A stretch of 64,000 nt of DNA from Komagataeibacter swingsii (GCF_003207895.1 NZ_NKUB01000009.1:62001-126000); one strand, 5' to 3'; shown: positions 27,440 to 36,275, counted from the first letter of the stretch. Notes: generated from the letters alone by a model not told the origin. Numbers and translations are program-made.

Positions 27440-28641
27440 GCCACGTTCTCCGGCCTGGCGGCGGCGACATGGGCGCGCACCCGCTGTGCCGCGCGGTCCA
27501 GCATGGACAGGGCGTCGGCGCAGTCGGCTTCGGTCACGGTCAGCGGCGGCAGCATGCGCAGCACGTTGTCGCCCGCCGTGACACTCAGCATGCCCTCCAG
27601 GATGGCGGCATTCTGCACCAGCGCCACATCGGCCCGGCACTTCAGGCCGATCAGCAGCCCAAGCCCGCGACGGCTGGCAAAGACATCCGGATAGGTCGCG
27701 CATAGCTGGTCGATGCCCGCATCCAGCTGGGCCGCACGCATGCGCACCCCCTCAAGGAAACCGGGGGCAAGCAGGATGTCCAGCACCGCATTCGCCGCCG
27801 CACACGCCAGCGGGCTGCCGCCAAAGGTCGTGCCATGGCTGCCCGGCGTCATGTGCTTCGCGATGGTTTCGGTCGCCAGCACCGCCCCCATGGGGAAGCC
27901 GCCGGCAATGCCCTTGGCGGTGGACAGGATGTCCGGGGTGATGTCCGACCATTCATACGCGAACAGGCGGCCCGTGCGGCCCATGCCGCACTGCACTTCA
28001 TCCACGCCCAGGAACAGGCCGTACTCGTCACCTACCGCGCGCAGTTCGCGCATGAAGCGCGGGGTGGCGACATGGATGCCGCTTTCGCCCTGCACGGGTT
28101 CGATCATGATGCCCGCCGTCTCGGCCCCGATGGCGTCGCGCACGGCGTTCATGTTGTTAAGCGGCACATGGTCGAATCCCTCCACCCGCGGGCCGAACCC
28201 GTCGAGGTATTTGGGATTGCCCGTGGCCGACAGCGTCGCCAGCGTGCGCCCGTGGAACGCGCCGTTGAAGCAGATGATGCGCGTGCGTTCGGGGTGGCCG
28301 GACTTGGCCTGCGCGCGGCGGATCATCTTGATCATGCCTTCGTTGGCTTCCGCGCCGGAATTGCAGAAGAAGGCGCTGTCGGCGAAGCTGTTGGCCACCA
28401 GCCGCTGCGCCAGCAGTTCGGCCTGCGGCACGCGGTACAGGTTGGACACGTGCATCACGCGCTGCGCCTGCTGTGTGATGGCGCCAACAAGATGGGGGTT
28501 GTTGTGCCCGACCGAGGACGTGGCGATGCCGGACCCGAAATCGAGGAATCGTCGCCCGTCCACCGTGTACAGCCAGGCACCTTCGCCGCGCTCGAAAGCG
28601 AGGTCGGCGCGATTGTAATTCGGCATCAGGGCGGAAATCAT
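27436..28641 (-). CDS. argD: Acetylornithine aminotransferase
   Basis: A 401-residue class III PLP aminotransferase. It converts N-acetylglutamate semialdehyde to N-acetylornithine, and may also act in lysine synthesis as known for ArgD. Landmarks are FLDFGSGIATSSVGH, the cofactor-contact region GAEANEGMIKMI, GVDEVQCGMGRTG with the PLP aspartate, and the Schiff-base lysine in LSTAKGIAGGFPMG. Length is normal. It leads the argD-argF operon, with a large hairpin in the leader about 50-95 bases upstream. Confidence 0.95.
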   Translation of the reverse strand: MISALMPNYNRADLAFERGEGAWLYTVDGRRFLDFGSGIATSSVGHNNPHLVGAITQQAQRVMHVSNLYRVPQAELLAQRLVANSFADSAFFCNSGAEANEGMIKMIRRAQAKSGHPERTRIICFNGAFHGRTLATLSATGNPKYLDGFGPRVEGFDHVPLNNMNAVRDAIGAETAGIMIEPVQGESGIHVATPRFMRELRAVGDEYGLFLGVDEVQCGMGRTGRLFAYEWSDITPDILSTAKGIAGGFPMGAVLATETIAKHMTPGSHGTTFGGSPLACAAANAVLDILLAPGFLEGVRMRAAQLDAGIDQLCATYPDVFASRRGLGLLIGLKCRADVALVQNAAILEGMLSVTAGDNVLRMLPPLTVTEADCADALSMLDRAAQRVRAHVAAARPENVA

Positions 28642-28691
28642 GGAACAGCCTTGTGATTTCAGGTCAAAGAAAAGGATCGGGGTTCAGAAAC

Positions 28692-28735
28692 GAAAACGGC
28701 CCACCGCCATGGGGGTGGGCATATTCCGTTTTCCG
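28692..28735 (-). promoter_or_regulatory. Long hairpin in the argD leader
   Basis: An inner stem GCCCACC/GGTGGGC (28699-28705 with 28714-28720) is extended by an outer stem GAAAACGG/CCGTTTTC after a 5-base bulge. On the minus strand the hairpin is followed by CGTTTTCGTTTC, ~50 bases ahead of argD. It could be an attenuator, or the terminator of a short leader RNA. No Arg-rich leader peptide was found next to it. Confidence 0.45.
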
Positions 28736-28812
28736 ATTTCTCCGGCTACTACGGGGTGGCGATCCAACGCGCCGTCCTGTCCCCATATGTCAGCCCGGAA
28801 AGGAGGAAGGAT

Positions 28813-28926
28813 ATGGCCCGCCTGTGCGAAATGCAACCTTCGCGCCATTTCCACCCCCGATCCGGCCATGGCAGCCATATATGCGCGCATAGTGATGGGC
28901 GCGGGCGCAGGGCTGTGGCACAGTAG
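28813..28926 (+). CDS. 37-codon upstream reading frame before recX
   Basis: An ATG at 28813 is preceded by AGGAGG at 28801-28806, six bases away, the best ribosome binding site seen in this area. It opens a 37-codon frame beginning MARLCEMQPSRHFHPRSG and ending with TAG at 28924-28926, five bases before the recX ATG. The peptide is rich in His, Arg and Gly, has no recognisable domain, and its codon use is not clearly coding. It may be a leader peptide that couples translation into recX, or chance. Confidence 0.35.
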   Translation: MARLCEMQPSRHFHPRSGHGSHICAHSDGRGRRAVAQ

Positions 28927-28931
28927 GGCGC

Positions 28932-29573
28932 ATGGTGGCCTGTCCTTCCCGTTCCGAACCCCGACCGCTTGCCCCCGTGCCGGACCCGGCCCGGCTGCGT
29001 GAGGCGGCGCTTGCCTATCTTGCGCGCTTTTCCGCGACCCGCGCGGGCGTGGAACGGATGCTTGCGCGCCATATCGACCGCTGGGTACGCCGCGCGGTCG
29101 GCAGCGGGATGGAGGAGGATGAGGCCATCCGCGCCGTACAGCCCGCGCGCGGCGCCATTGCCGGTATCGTGACCGACATGGAGGGGCTGGGCGCGGTCGA
29201 TGACGCCCGCTTTTCCGAATTCCGCGCCCGCTCCCTTGCGCGCGCGGGCCGGTCGCGCCGCATGGTCGCGGCCCATCTGGGCGCGCGCGGCGTGGATGAG
29301 GCCACGGTGCGCCACGCGGTGGAGGAAGCCCTTGGCCCGCGTGACGGGGAAGGGCAGGAAACCGAACTGGCCGCGGCCCTGGTATTCGCCCGCAAGCGGC
29401 GCGCCGGTCCCTTCGCGCGCCCTGATGCGGACGGGGCCGAGGTGGATAAACGCTACCGCCGCGCGCTGGACGCCATGGCGCGGGCGGGTTTTGGCCATGA
29501 TACGGCGCGCAGGGCGCTGGACATGGAACGGGAAGAGGCGGAGGACAGGATCATGCGCATGAGGATGGCATGA
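28932..29573 (+). CDS. recX: Regulatory protein RecX
   Basis: A 213-residue helical-repeat protein of the RecX family, which binds RecA filaments and limits recombination and SOS activity. Matching segments are ALAYLARFSATRAGVERMLA near the N terminus, MEGLGAVDDARFSEFRARSL in the middle and MARAGFGHDTARRALDME at the end. The repeated short three-helix pattern fits the family. There is no recA in the window. The stop overlaps the next gene start by 4 bases. Divergent from argD across ~290 bases. Confidence 0.88.
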   Translation: MVACPSRSEPRPLAPVPDPARLREAALAYLARFSATRAGVERMLARHIDRWVRRAVGSGMEEDEAIRAVQPARGAIAGIVTDMEGLGAVDDARFSEFRARSLARAGRSRRMVAAHLGARGVDEATVRHAVEEALGPRDGEGQETELAAALVFARKRRAGPFARPDADGAEVDKRYRRALDAMARAGFGHDTARRALDMEREEAEDRIMRMRMA

Positions 29574-30031
29574 AGGGCGCGCTGGCGCGGATGGCGGCCG
29601 TGGGCGGCCTGCTGTCGCTTGCGGCCTGCGCGGGGGGCAGCGGGCATGGCTGGCACGGGGCGGTGCAGTGCGCCCCCTATGCAAGGCAGGTCACGCATGT
29701 GCAGTTGAGCGGGGCCGCCGCGTCATGGTGGGGGCAGGCGCAGGGCCATTACCCGCGCACCCATGCGCCACGGACGGGGGCGGTGCTGGTGTTCCGCGCC
29801 ACGGGCCGCCTGCCCGACGGGCATGTATCCGTTGTCCGTTCGGTGCGCAGCCCGCGTGAGGTGCTGGTGGACCAGGCCAACTGGGTGCCCGGGCGCATCG
29901 GCCGGGGCGAGCCGGTGGTCGACGTGTCGGCCCGCAATGACTGGTCGCGGGTGAAGGTCTGGTGGTCCCCCATTCACGACATGGGCAAAACCGTCTATCC
30001 TGCTTACGGGTTTATCCTGCCGGCGGGCTGA
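29570..30031 (+). CDS. CHAP-domain lipoprotein, putative peptidoglycan amidase
   Basis: A 153-residue protein. The N terminus has a lipobox-type signal (GGLLSLAACAGG), so it is probably lipid-anchored in the envelope. The rest is a CHAP domain with the nucleophile cysteine in AVQCAPYARQVT, the histidine in PDGHVSVVRSV, and the downstream VLVDQANWVPGRIG. CHAP enzymes cut the N-acetylmuramoyl-alanine bond or peptide cross-bridges. It overlaps the recX stop by 4 bases (ATGA), an unexpected pairing with a recombination regulator. Confidence 0.85.
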   Translation: MKGALARMAAVGGLLSLAACAGGSGHGWHGAVQCAPYARQVTHVQLSGAAASWWGQAQGHYPRTHAPRTGAVLVFRATGRLPDGHVSVVRSVRSPREVLVDQANWVPGRIGRGEPVVDVSARNDWSRVKVWWSPIHDMGKTVYPAYGFILPAG

Positions 30032-30165
30032 CCGGATCGTGGCGGGGGTGCTTGCATATGACCGCTTCTCCCCTCACATAGGCGGGGATGGGCAGGCCGC
30101 CGCCATATGGGATGGCGGATGGGAAACACGGTATTTTGCGTCATGGACGCGGATCGGGGGATGCG

Positions 30166-30411
30166 ATGGGTAGCTTGAGCTGGGGACATTGGCTGATCGT
30201 GCTGGCGGTGGTGCTGGTACTGTTTGGCGGCGGTGGCAAGATCAGTTCGCTCATGGGTGACATGGCGCGCGGGATCAAGTCGTTCAAGAAGAACATGGCC
30301 GACGATACCCCGGAGGAACCGGCGCCGACCGGCCATATCCAGGGACCGGGCAAGGAAAAGGATGCCTCCTTTACCGAAGCGCCGCAGCATTCGGCCAACA
30401 ACGTAAAATGA
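30166..30411 (+). CDS. tatA: Twin-arginine translocase subunit TatA
   Basis: An 81-residue protein with one N-terminal membrane helix ([17 protein letters not shown]), the hinge [14 protein letters not shown] and an amphipathic helix [12 protein letters not shown], then an acidic hydrophilic tail. TatA oligomers form the pore that moves folded proteins over the inner membrane. The hinge reads FGGGGKI where many alphaproteobacterial TatA proteins have FGGRGKI or similar. tatB and tatC do not follow, so the rest of the translocase is encoded elsewhere. The ATG at 30166 fits the family's N terminus. Confidence 0.93.
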   Translation: MGSLSWGHWLIVLAVVLVLFGGGGKISSLMGDMARGIKSFKKNMADDTPEEPAPTGHIQGPGKEKDASFTEAPQHSANNVK

Positions 30412-30451
30412 TGATGGACCGCGCGCCGGTGGCGCGCGGGTGGGCGGCGTA

Positions 30452-31075
30452 ATGGATAAAGCAGTGTTTCCGGCTGGCGCGTACTGCCGCGCGGTGGAAC
30501 AGATCATCGCGGCGGGACGGCGCATGGACCGCTTTGGCTGGGTGCCGGCCACGGCGGGCAATATCAGCATCCGCCTGCCCGATGGCAACCTGGCCATTAC
30601 GCGCTCGGGTGGCCACAAGGGCCTGCTGGGGGCCGACGGGGTCATATGCGTCGATGCCGCGGGCAGGCCGCGGGCCGCGGGCGACCGGCCCAGCGCCGAA
30701 ACCCTGCTGCATTGCCAGATCTACGCCCATGACCCGCAGGCGGGCGCGGTGCTGCATGGCCATTCCGTGGCCTCCACCGTGCTGTCCCGGCTGGGCGGGG
30801 ATGCGCTGGTGCTGGACGGGTATGAAGTCCAGAAGGTGTTTGCGGGCCAGACCACCCACGCGGCACGGGTGCGCGTGCCCATATTCGACAATGACCAGGA
30901 CATCGCCCGTCTGTCCGGCGTCGTGGCCCCGCATCTGGATGGCATGCGCGCGGGCTACATCATCCGTGGCCACGGGGTGTATGTGTGGGGTGCGGACATG
31001 GATACCGCGCTGGCCCGGCTGGAAGGGCTGGAATTCCTGCTGGCCTGCGAACTGGAAGAAAGGAAGCTCCGATGA
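30452..31075 (+). CDS. mtnB: Methylthioribulose-1-phosphate dehydratase
   Basis: A 207-residue class II aldolase-fold enzyme of methionine salvage. It dehydrates 5-methylthioribulose 1-phosphate to the diketone. The N-terminal active-site region ATAGNISIRLPDG, the zinc histidines in AVLHGHSVASTVL and the later IIRGHGVYVWGADM all fit MtnB. Its stop overlaps the mtnD start by 4 bases. The ATG at 30452 gives MDKAVFPAGA. Other class II aldolases look similar, but the mtnD and mtnC neighbours settle the call. Confidence 0.93.
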   Translation: MDKAVFPAGAYCRAVEQIIAAGRRMDRFGWVPATAGNISIRLPDGNLAITRSGGHKGLLGADGVICVDAAGRPRAAGDRPSAETLLHCQIYAHDPQAGAVLHGHSVASTVLSRLGGDALVLDGYEVQKVFAGQTTHAARVRVPIFDNDQDIARLSGVVAPHLDGMRAGYIIRGHGVYVWGADMDTALARLEGLEFLLACELEERKLR

Positions 31076-31614
31076 GCAGCCTGAACGTCTATGCCGATAA
31101 CAATCCCGGCACCCCCATCATCCACCTGACCGACCCGAAGCGCATCGCCTCCGAGCTTTCGGCGATCAACGTGCGCTTCGAACGCTGGGACAGCCCCGTC
31201 GTCCCCCCGCGCGCCGCGCCCGAAGCCGAGGTGCTGGACGCCTACCGCCCCTATCTTGACCAGTTGATGGGCGAGACGGGTGCCGGTTCGGCCGATGTGC
31301 TGCGCGTCGGCCCCGAAACACAGGGCTGGGCGCAGGCGCGTAGCAAATACCTGTCCGAACATGTCCATAGCGAGGACGAGGTCCGCTTTTTCGTCCATGG
31401 GCAGGGGGATTTCATCCTGCATGTGGGCGGGCGCGTATATGATGTGCGCTGCACGGCGGGCGACCTGATTTCGGTGCCCGCCGGCATTCCCCACTGGTTT
31501 GATGGGGGCGAGACGCCTGATTTCGTGACCCTGCGCATTTTCACCAATCCCGATGGGTGGATCGCGCAATATACAGGCAGTGACATCGCGGCCCGCTTCC
31601 CCGTTGAAGCCTGA
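31072..31614 (+). CDS. mtnD: Acireductone dioxygenase
   Basis: A 180-residue cupin that oxidises the acireductone of methionine salvage. The metal then decides the outcome: the iron form gives the methionine precursor 4-methylthio-2-oxobutanoate, and the nickel form gives an off-pathway product with CO. The metal motif HVHSEDEVRFF (H-x-H-x3-E) and the later histidine in PAGIPHWFDGG are present. Length is normal. The ATG overlaps the mtnB stop by 4 bases. Confidence 0.96.
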   Translation: MSSLNVYADNNPGTPIIHLTDPKRIASELSAINVRFERWDSPVVPPRAAPEAEVLDAYRPYLDQLMGETGAGSADVLRVGPETQGWAQARSKYLSEHVHSEDEVRFFVHGQGDFILHVGGRVYDVRCTAGDLISVPAGIPHWFDGGETPDFVTLRIFTNPDGWIAQYTGSDIAARFPVEA

Positions 31615-31637
31615 CCCGCACTGAGGGAGATGAGAAC

Positions 31638-32354
31638 GTGACCCAGGCCACGCAGCCGCCAGTACGCGCGGTGCTGCTGGATATTGAGGGAACGACCATA
31701 CCGGTTTCCTTCGTCCATGACACATTGTTCCCCTATGCCCGCAAGGCGCTGCCCGCATTGCTGCGCACGAAGGCGGATGACCCGGCCGTGCGCGCGCAGG
31801 TGGCGGAAATCGCCCGCCTTGCCCCCGGCGTGCCGCCCCTGCGCCAGCTTGAGGCATGGATGGATGCCGATGCCAAGGTCGCCCCCCTGAAGGCGCTGCA
31901 GGGCATGGTGTGGGCGCAGGGCTATGCCGATGGCGTGCTCAAGGCCACGCTTTACCCGGATGTCACGCCCGCGCTGCGCTGCTGGGCCGCGGCGGGGCTG
32001 GCGCTGGCGGTCTATTCATCCGGCTCGGTCGCGGCGCAGAAGCTGATCTATGGCCATACCACCGATGGCGACCTGAGCAGTGTGTTCGTCGGCTTCTACG
32101 ACCTGCAGATGGGCAGCAAGCGCGAGGCGCGGAGCTATGCCAACATCGTGCAGGACGCGCAGTGGCGGGCGGGCGACGTGCTGTTCCTGTCCGATGTGGT
32201 GGCCGAACTGGATGCGGCGGCGCAAGCGGGCCTGCGCACCTGCCAGATCGTGCGCCCGCAGGACGGCACGCAGCCCGGCGCCACGCATCCCGTGGCCGCG
32301 ACGCTGGATGAGGTGGCCGAACGCTTTGGCCTGCCCCGCGCGGGGCAGGCATGA
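31638..32354 (+). CDS. mtnC: Enolase-phosphatase E1
   Basis: A 238-residue HAD-superfamily enzyme that first enolises and then dephosphorylates the diketone phosphate made by MtnB, giving the MtnD substrate. The HAD nucleophile motif is LLDIEGTTIPVSFVHD. Motif II serine lies in LAVYSSGSVAAQKL, and the C-terminal acidic motif in VLFLSDVVAELDAA. The start is GTG at 31638, preceded by a purine-rich GAGGGAGATGAG. The stop overlaps ribF by 4 bases. With mtnB and mtnD this is the lower half of methionine salvage. Confidence 0.95.
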   Translation: MTQATQPPVRAVLLDIEGTTIPVSFVHDTLFPYARKALPALLRTKADDPAVRAQVAEIARLAPGVPPLRQLEAWMDADAKVAPLKALQGMVWAQGYADGVLKATLYPDVTPALRCWAAAGLALAVYSSGSVAAQKLIYGHTTDGDLSSVFVGFYDLQMGSKREARSYANIVQDAQWRAGDVLFLSDVVAELDAAAQAGLRTCQIVRPQDGTQPGATHPVAATLDEVAERFGLPRAGQA

Positions 32355-33310
32355 AGGCGCACCTGCATACCGACTGGCGCAATATTCCCGATACCGCGCG
32401 GGGGGCCGTGGCGGCGCTGGGCAATTTCGATGGCGTGCATCTGGGCCATGCCCATCTGGTACAGGCTTTGCATACGGCCCGTCCCGACCGGAAGCTGGCG
32501 GTCGTGACGTTCGAACCCCACCCGCGTGAGCTGTTCCGCCCGCAGGACCCGCCCTTTCGCCTGACGCTGTCGCAGGAACGCTTTGCCGCGCTGTCCGCAC
32601 TCGGCGTCCAGCATGTGTTCCAGATCGGCTTCGACCGGGAATTCAGCGCCATGAGTGCGGAGGATTTCGTCACCCGCGTGCTGCACGAGGGGCTGGGGCT
32701 GCACCATGTCGCCTGCGGCATGGATTTCGCCTTTGGCCACCGCAGGCGCGGCAATGTCGCCTTCCTGGCCGAACGCACGGCCGAACTGGGCATCGGGCTG
32801 AGCGTGGTGCCCCCGCTGTCCGATGCGCTGGGGCCGTATTCATCCAGCCGCATCCGCAGGCTGCTGCAGGATGGCTACCCCGAACGCGCGGCGGAGGAAC
32901 TGGGCCGCCCATGGTCGATTCGGGGCGTGGTCCAGCATGGGGACAAGCGTGGTCGCCTGCTGGGCTTCCCCACCGCCAACATCGCGCTGGGCCGCCATCT
33001 GGAACCCGCGCGCGGGGTGTATGCCGTCAGCGTGCGCATGGCCGATGGCGGCGTCTATCCCGGCGTTGCCAATATCGGTCGCAGGCCCACCATCAATGAC
33101 GGGCAGGAAAGCCGGCTGGAGGTCCATCTGCTGGGCTTTTCAGGCGACCTGTATGGCCAGACCCTGTCGGTGGCGCTGCATACCCTGCTGCGGGCCGAAC
33201 GCCGGTTTGACGGCCTGGACGCGCTGAAGGAACAGATCGCGCGCGACTGCAAGCAGGCGATGGCGTACCTGTCCACCCACGAATTCGCGCCCATATCCGC
33301 CAGAACTTGA
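32351..33310 (+). CDS. ribF: Bifunctional riboflavin kinase/FAD synthetase
   Basis: A 319-residue two-domain enzyme making FMN from riboflavin and FAD from FMN. The N-terminal nucleotidyltransferase domain has ALGNFDGVHLGHAHLV, FGHRRRGNVAFL and SSSRIRRLLQDG. The C-terminal kinase domain has KRGRLLGFPTANIAL and GVANIGRRPTIND. The start overlaps the mtnC stop by 4 bases, and ileS follows ~90 bases later; ribF-ileS-lspA is a common bacterial order. No FMN riboswitch-like sequence precedes it. Confidence 0.96.
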   Translation: MKAHLHTDWRNIPDTARGAVAALGNFDGVHLGHAHLVQALHTARPDRKLAVVTFEPHPRELFRPQDPPFRLTLSQERFAALSALGVQHVFQIGFDREFSAMSAEDFVTRVLHEGLGLHHVACGMDFAFGHRRRGNVAFLAERTAELGIGLSVVPPLSDALGPYSSSRIRRLLQDGYPERAAEELGRPWSIRGVVQHGDKRGRLLGFPTANIALGRHLEPARGVYAVSVRMADGGVYPGVANIGRRPTINDGQESRLEVHLLGFSGDLYGQTLSVALHTLLRAERRFDGLDALKEQIARDCKQAMAYLSTHEFAPISART

Positions 33311-33401
33311 CCCCGCGCCGCCCGCGTCCCCATAAGGTTGCCCTGCATGGTGGCCGCTGGTCGCGCATGCACTTCCCCTTGCCAGAAGAACAGAACAGGC
33401 C

Positions 33402-36275
33402 ATGTCCGAGTCAAAACCACAGGATCTCTACCGGGAGACGGTCTTCCTGCCGACCACTTCCTTTCCCATGCGGGGCAACCTGCCCAGCCGGGAGCCGGAG
33501 ATTCTGGCGGGATGGGCGAGCGAAAAGCTCGATGACCGCCTGTTCGAACAGGCGCGCGGGCGTGACGTATTCATGCTGCATGACGGCCCGCCCTACGCCA
33601 ACGGGCACCTGCATATCGGCCACGCGCTGAACAAGATCCTCAAGGACGTCATCAACCGCGCCCACCGCATGTCGGGCTACGGCATCCATTACGTGCCGGG
33701 CTGGGACTGCCACGGCCTGCCGATCGAATGGAAGATCGAGGAGGAATACCGCAAGCGCGGGCAGGACAAGGACAGCGTGCCCGTCCTGCAGTTCCGCGCC
33801 GAATGCCGTGCCTATGCCCAGAAATGGCTGGACACGCAGGCCAGCGAGTTCCGCCGTCTGGGCGTGCAGGCGGAATGGGCGAACCGTTACGCCACCATGG
33901 ATTTTTCGTCCGAGGCGGCAATCGCGGGGGAAATCGGCAAATTCCTGCTCAATGGTCTGCTGTACCGTGGCCTGCGCCCGGTCATGTGGAGTCCGGTTGA
34001 AAAGACCGCGCTGGCCGAAGCCGAGATCGAATACCGCGACCACGAATCCACCGCCATCCACGTGGCCTTCCCCTTCGCGACCGATCCCACGCCGGCGAAG
34101 GCGCTCAAGGACGTGGCGGCGGTGATCTGGACCACCACGCCGTGGACCATTCCCGCCAACCGCGCCATCGCCTATGGCCCTGACATCACCTATGCCGTGG
34201 TGCGCGTCGATGGCGTGGGCGACAACGCGACGCTGGAACCCGAAGCCCGCGTGCTGGTGGCCGAGGACCTGATCGCCCCGTTCTGCCAGGCAGCGGACGT
34301 CACCGCCCACCATGTGCTGTACACCCTGCCCGGCAGCGCGCTGGAAGGGGCCATCTGCGCCCACCCGCTACGTGGGCAGGGTTATGATTTCGACGTGCCG
34401 CTGCTGCCTGGCGCGCATGTCACGACCGAGGCGGGCACCGGCCTGGTCCATACCGCCCCCGCCCATGGCGAGGACGACTTCAACCTCGGCCGCGCCTATG
34501 GGCTGGAAATCACCGAAATGGTGATGGATGACGGTCGCTACGCCGACTGGGTGCCGCTGTTTGCCGGTGGCCATGTGTTCAAGGCGGCCGAGCCGGTGTG
34601 CCAGGCCCTGCTGGAAGCCATGCAGCGCGCCGTGGCGGCGGGCACGGCGCCGTGTGGCCTGGTGGCGCGGGCGGTGCTGGTCCATTCCTATCCGCATTCA
34701 TGGCGGTCGCGCGCGCCGATCATCTATCGCGCCACCCCGCAGTGGTTCATCAGCATGGATGGCGAAGGCCGCCTGCGTGAACGCGCACTTGCGGCGCTGG
34801 AAAAGGTGACGTTCGTGCCCGCGCAGTCGCGCAACCGCCTGACATCCATGGTGGCCGGCCGCCCCGACTGGTGCATAAGCCGCCAGCGCGCCTGGGGCGT
34901 GCCGATTGCCGTGTTCGTGGAAAAGCGCACGGGCGAGGTCCTGCGCGACGCCGCGGTGATGGAGCGTATCGTCACCGCCTTCCGCGCGGAAGGGGCCGAT
35001 GCGTGGTACAGTTCTCCCGCCGCGCGCTTCCTTGGCGAAGGCCGCAACCCCGACGATTACGAACAGGTGTTCGATATCGTCGATGTGTGGTTCGAAAGCG
35101 GTTCGACCCATGCCTTCGTGCTGGGCCATGGCGACATGCCCTTCCCCGCCGACCTGTATCTCGAAGGCTCCGACCAGCATCGGGGCTGGTTCCAGTCCTC
35201 GCTGCTGGAAAGTGTCGGAACCCGTGGCGTGGCGCCCTACAAGGCGCTGGTCACCAACGGTTTCGTGCTGGATGAGCAGGGCCGCAAGATGTCCAAGTCC
35301 CTCGGCAACGTCATCGCGCCGCAGGACGTGAATGACAGCCTCGGCGCCGATATCCTGCGCCTGTGGGTCATGAATTCGGATACGAATGACGACCTGCGCA
35401 TCGGCAAGGAAATCCTCAAGCAGCAGGGCGAACTCTACCGTCGCCTGCGTAACACGCTGCGCTGGCTGCTGGGCGCGCTGGACGGCTTTACTGAAGCCGA
35501 GCGGGTGCCGTTCGCGGAACTGCCCGAACTCGAACGCTGGGTCCTGCACCGCATGTCCGAACTGGGCAGCCTTGTGGCGCGCGCGGTGGAAACGCATGAA
35601 TGGGTGGGCGTCTATCCCGCGCTGCATGGTTTCTGCGCCGCCGACCTGTCGGCCTTCTATTTCGACGTGCGCAAGGACACCATCTACTGTGATGGCGCAT
35701 CCAGCCTGAAGCGCCGCGCGGCGCGCACCGTGCTGGACCAATTGCACCGCTGCCTGTGCGCATGGCTGGCCCCCGTGCTGGTCTTTACTGCGGAGGAGGC
35801 ATGGCTGGCCCGTCCCGGCACTACCGAAAGCATCCACCTGCAGCCCTTCCCCGAACTGCCGACGCAGTGGCATGACCCGGAACTGGGGGACCGCTGGGCC
35901 ATGCTGCGCGCGGTGCGCCGCGTGATCACGACCGAAATCGAGACCGCGCGCCGTGACGGCATGGTCAAGTCATCGCTTCAGGCGGCACTCGACCTGCCCC
36001 TGTCGGAAGCGGAGGCCGCACGGTTCGAGGGCGTGGACTGGGCGGAGCTGACCATCGTCTCGCAGGCGGATGTGAACATCATCGCGGGGGCCGGTTCGAT
36101 CTATCTGGGCGAGGACGGGGCGCAGGAAGGCGTGCCGCACGGCATCCCCACCATCAGTGTGGCGGCGGGCCATAAATGCGCGCGCTGCTGGAAGGTGCTG
36201 GAGGAGGTGGGGCAGGACAAGGCCCACCCCGAACTGTGCCTGCGCTGTGCCGATGTGGTGCGGGACGGGGCGTAA
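33402..36275 (+). CDS. ileS: Isoleucyl-tRNA synthetase
   Basis: A 957-residue class I synthetase. The HIGH box is in YANGHLHIGHALNKILKD and the KMSKS box in GRKMSKSLGNV. The large CP1 editing insert lies between them, with VIWTTTPWTIPANRA. A C-terminal zinc ribbon is complete, with cysteines in CARCWKVLEE and CLRCADV. Length is standard for the bacterial mupirocin-sensitive type with zinc tail. lspA follows after 5 bases. Confidence 0.98.
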   Translation: MSESKPQDLYRETVFLPTTSFPMRGNLPSREPEILAGWASEKLDDRLFEQARGRDVFMLHDGPPYANGHLHIGHALNKILKDVINRAHRMSGYGIHYVPGWDCHGLPIEWKIEEEYRKRGQDKDSVPVLQFRAECRAYAQKWLDTQASEFRRLGVQAEWANRYATMDFSSEAAIAGEIGKFLLNGLLYRGLRPVMWSPVEKTALAEAEIEYRDHESTAIHVAFPFATDPTPAKALKDVAAVIWTTTPWTIPANRAIAYGPDITYAVVRVDGVGDNATLEPEARVLVAEDLIAPFCQAADVTAHHVLYTLPGSALEGAICAHPLRGQGYDFDVPLLPGAHVTTEAGTGLVHTAPAHGEDDFNLGRAYGLEITEMVMDDGRYADWVPLFAGGHVFKAAEPVCQALLEAMQRAVAAGTAPCGLVARAVLVHSYPHSWRSRAPIIYRATPQWFISMDGEGRLRERALAALEKVTFVPAQSRNRLTSMVAGRPDWCISRQRAWGVPIAVFVEKRTGEVLRDAAVMERIVTAFRAEGADAWYSSPAARFLGEGRNPDDYEQVFDIVDVWFESGSTHAFVLGHGDMPFPADLYLEGSDQHRGWFQSSLLESVGTRGVAPYKALVTNGFVLDEQGRKMSKSLGNVIAPQDVNDSLGADILRLWVMNSDTNDDLRIGKEILKQQGELYRRLRNTLRWLLGALDGFTEAERVPFAELPELERWVLHRMSELGSLVARAVETHEWVGVYPALHGFCAADLSAFYFDVRKDTIYCDGASSLKRRAARTVLDQLHRCLCAWLAPVLVFTAEEAWLARPGTTESIHLQPFPELPTQWHDPELGDRWAMLRAVRRVITTEIETARRDGMVKSSLQAALDLPLSEAEAARFEGVDWAELTIVSQADVNIIAGAGSIYLGEDGAQEGVPHGIPTISVAAGHKCARCWKVLEEVGQDKAHPELCLRCADVVRDGA

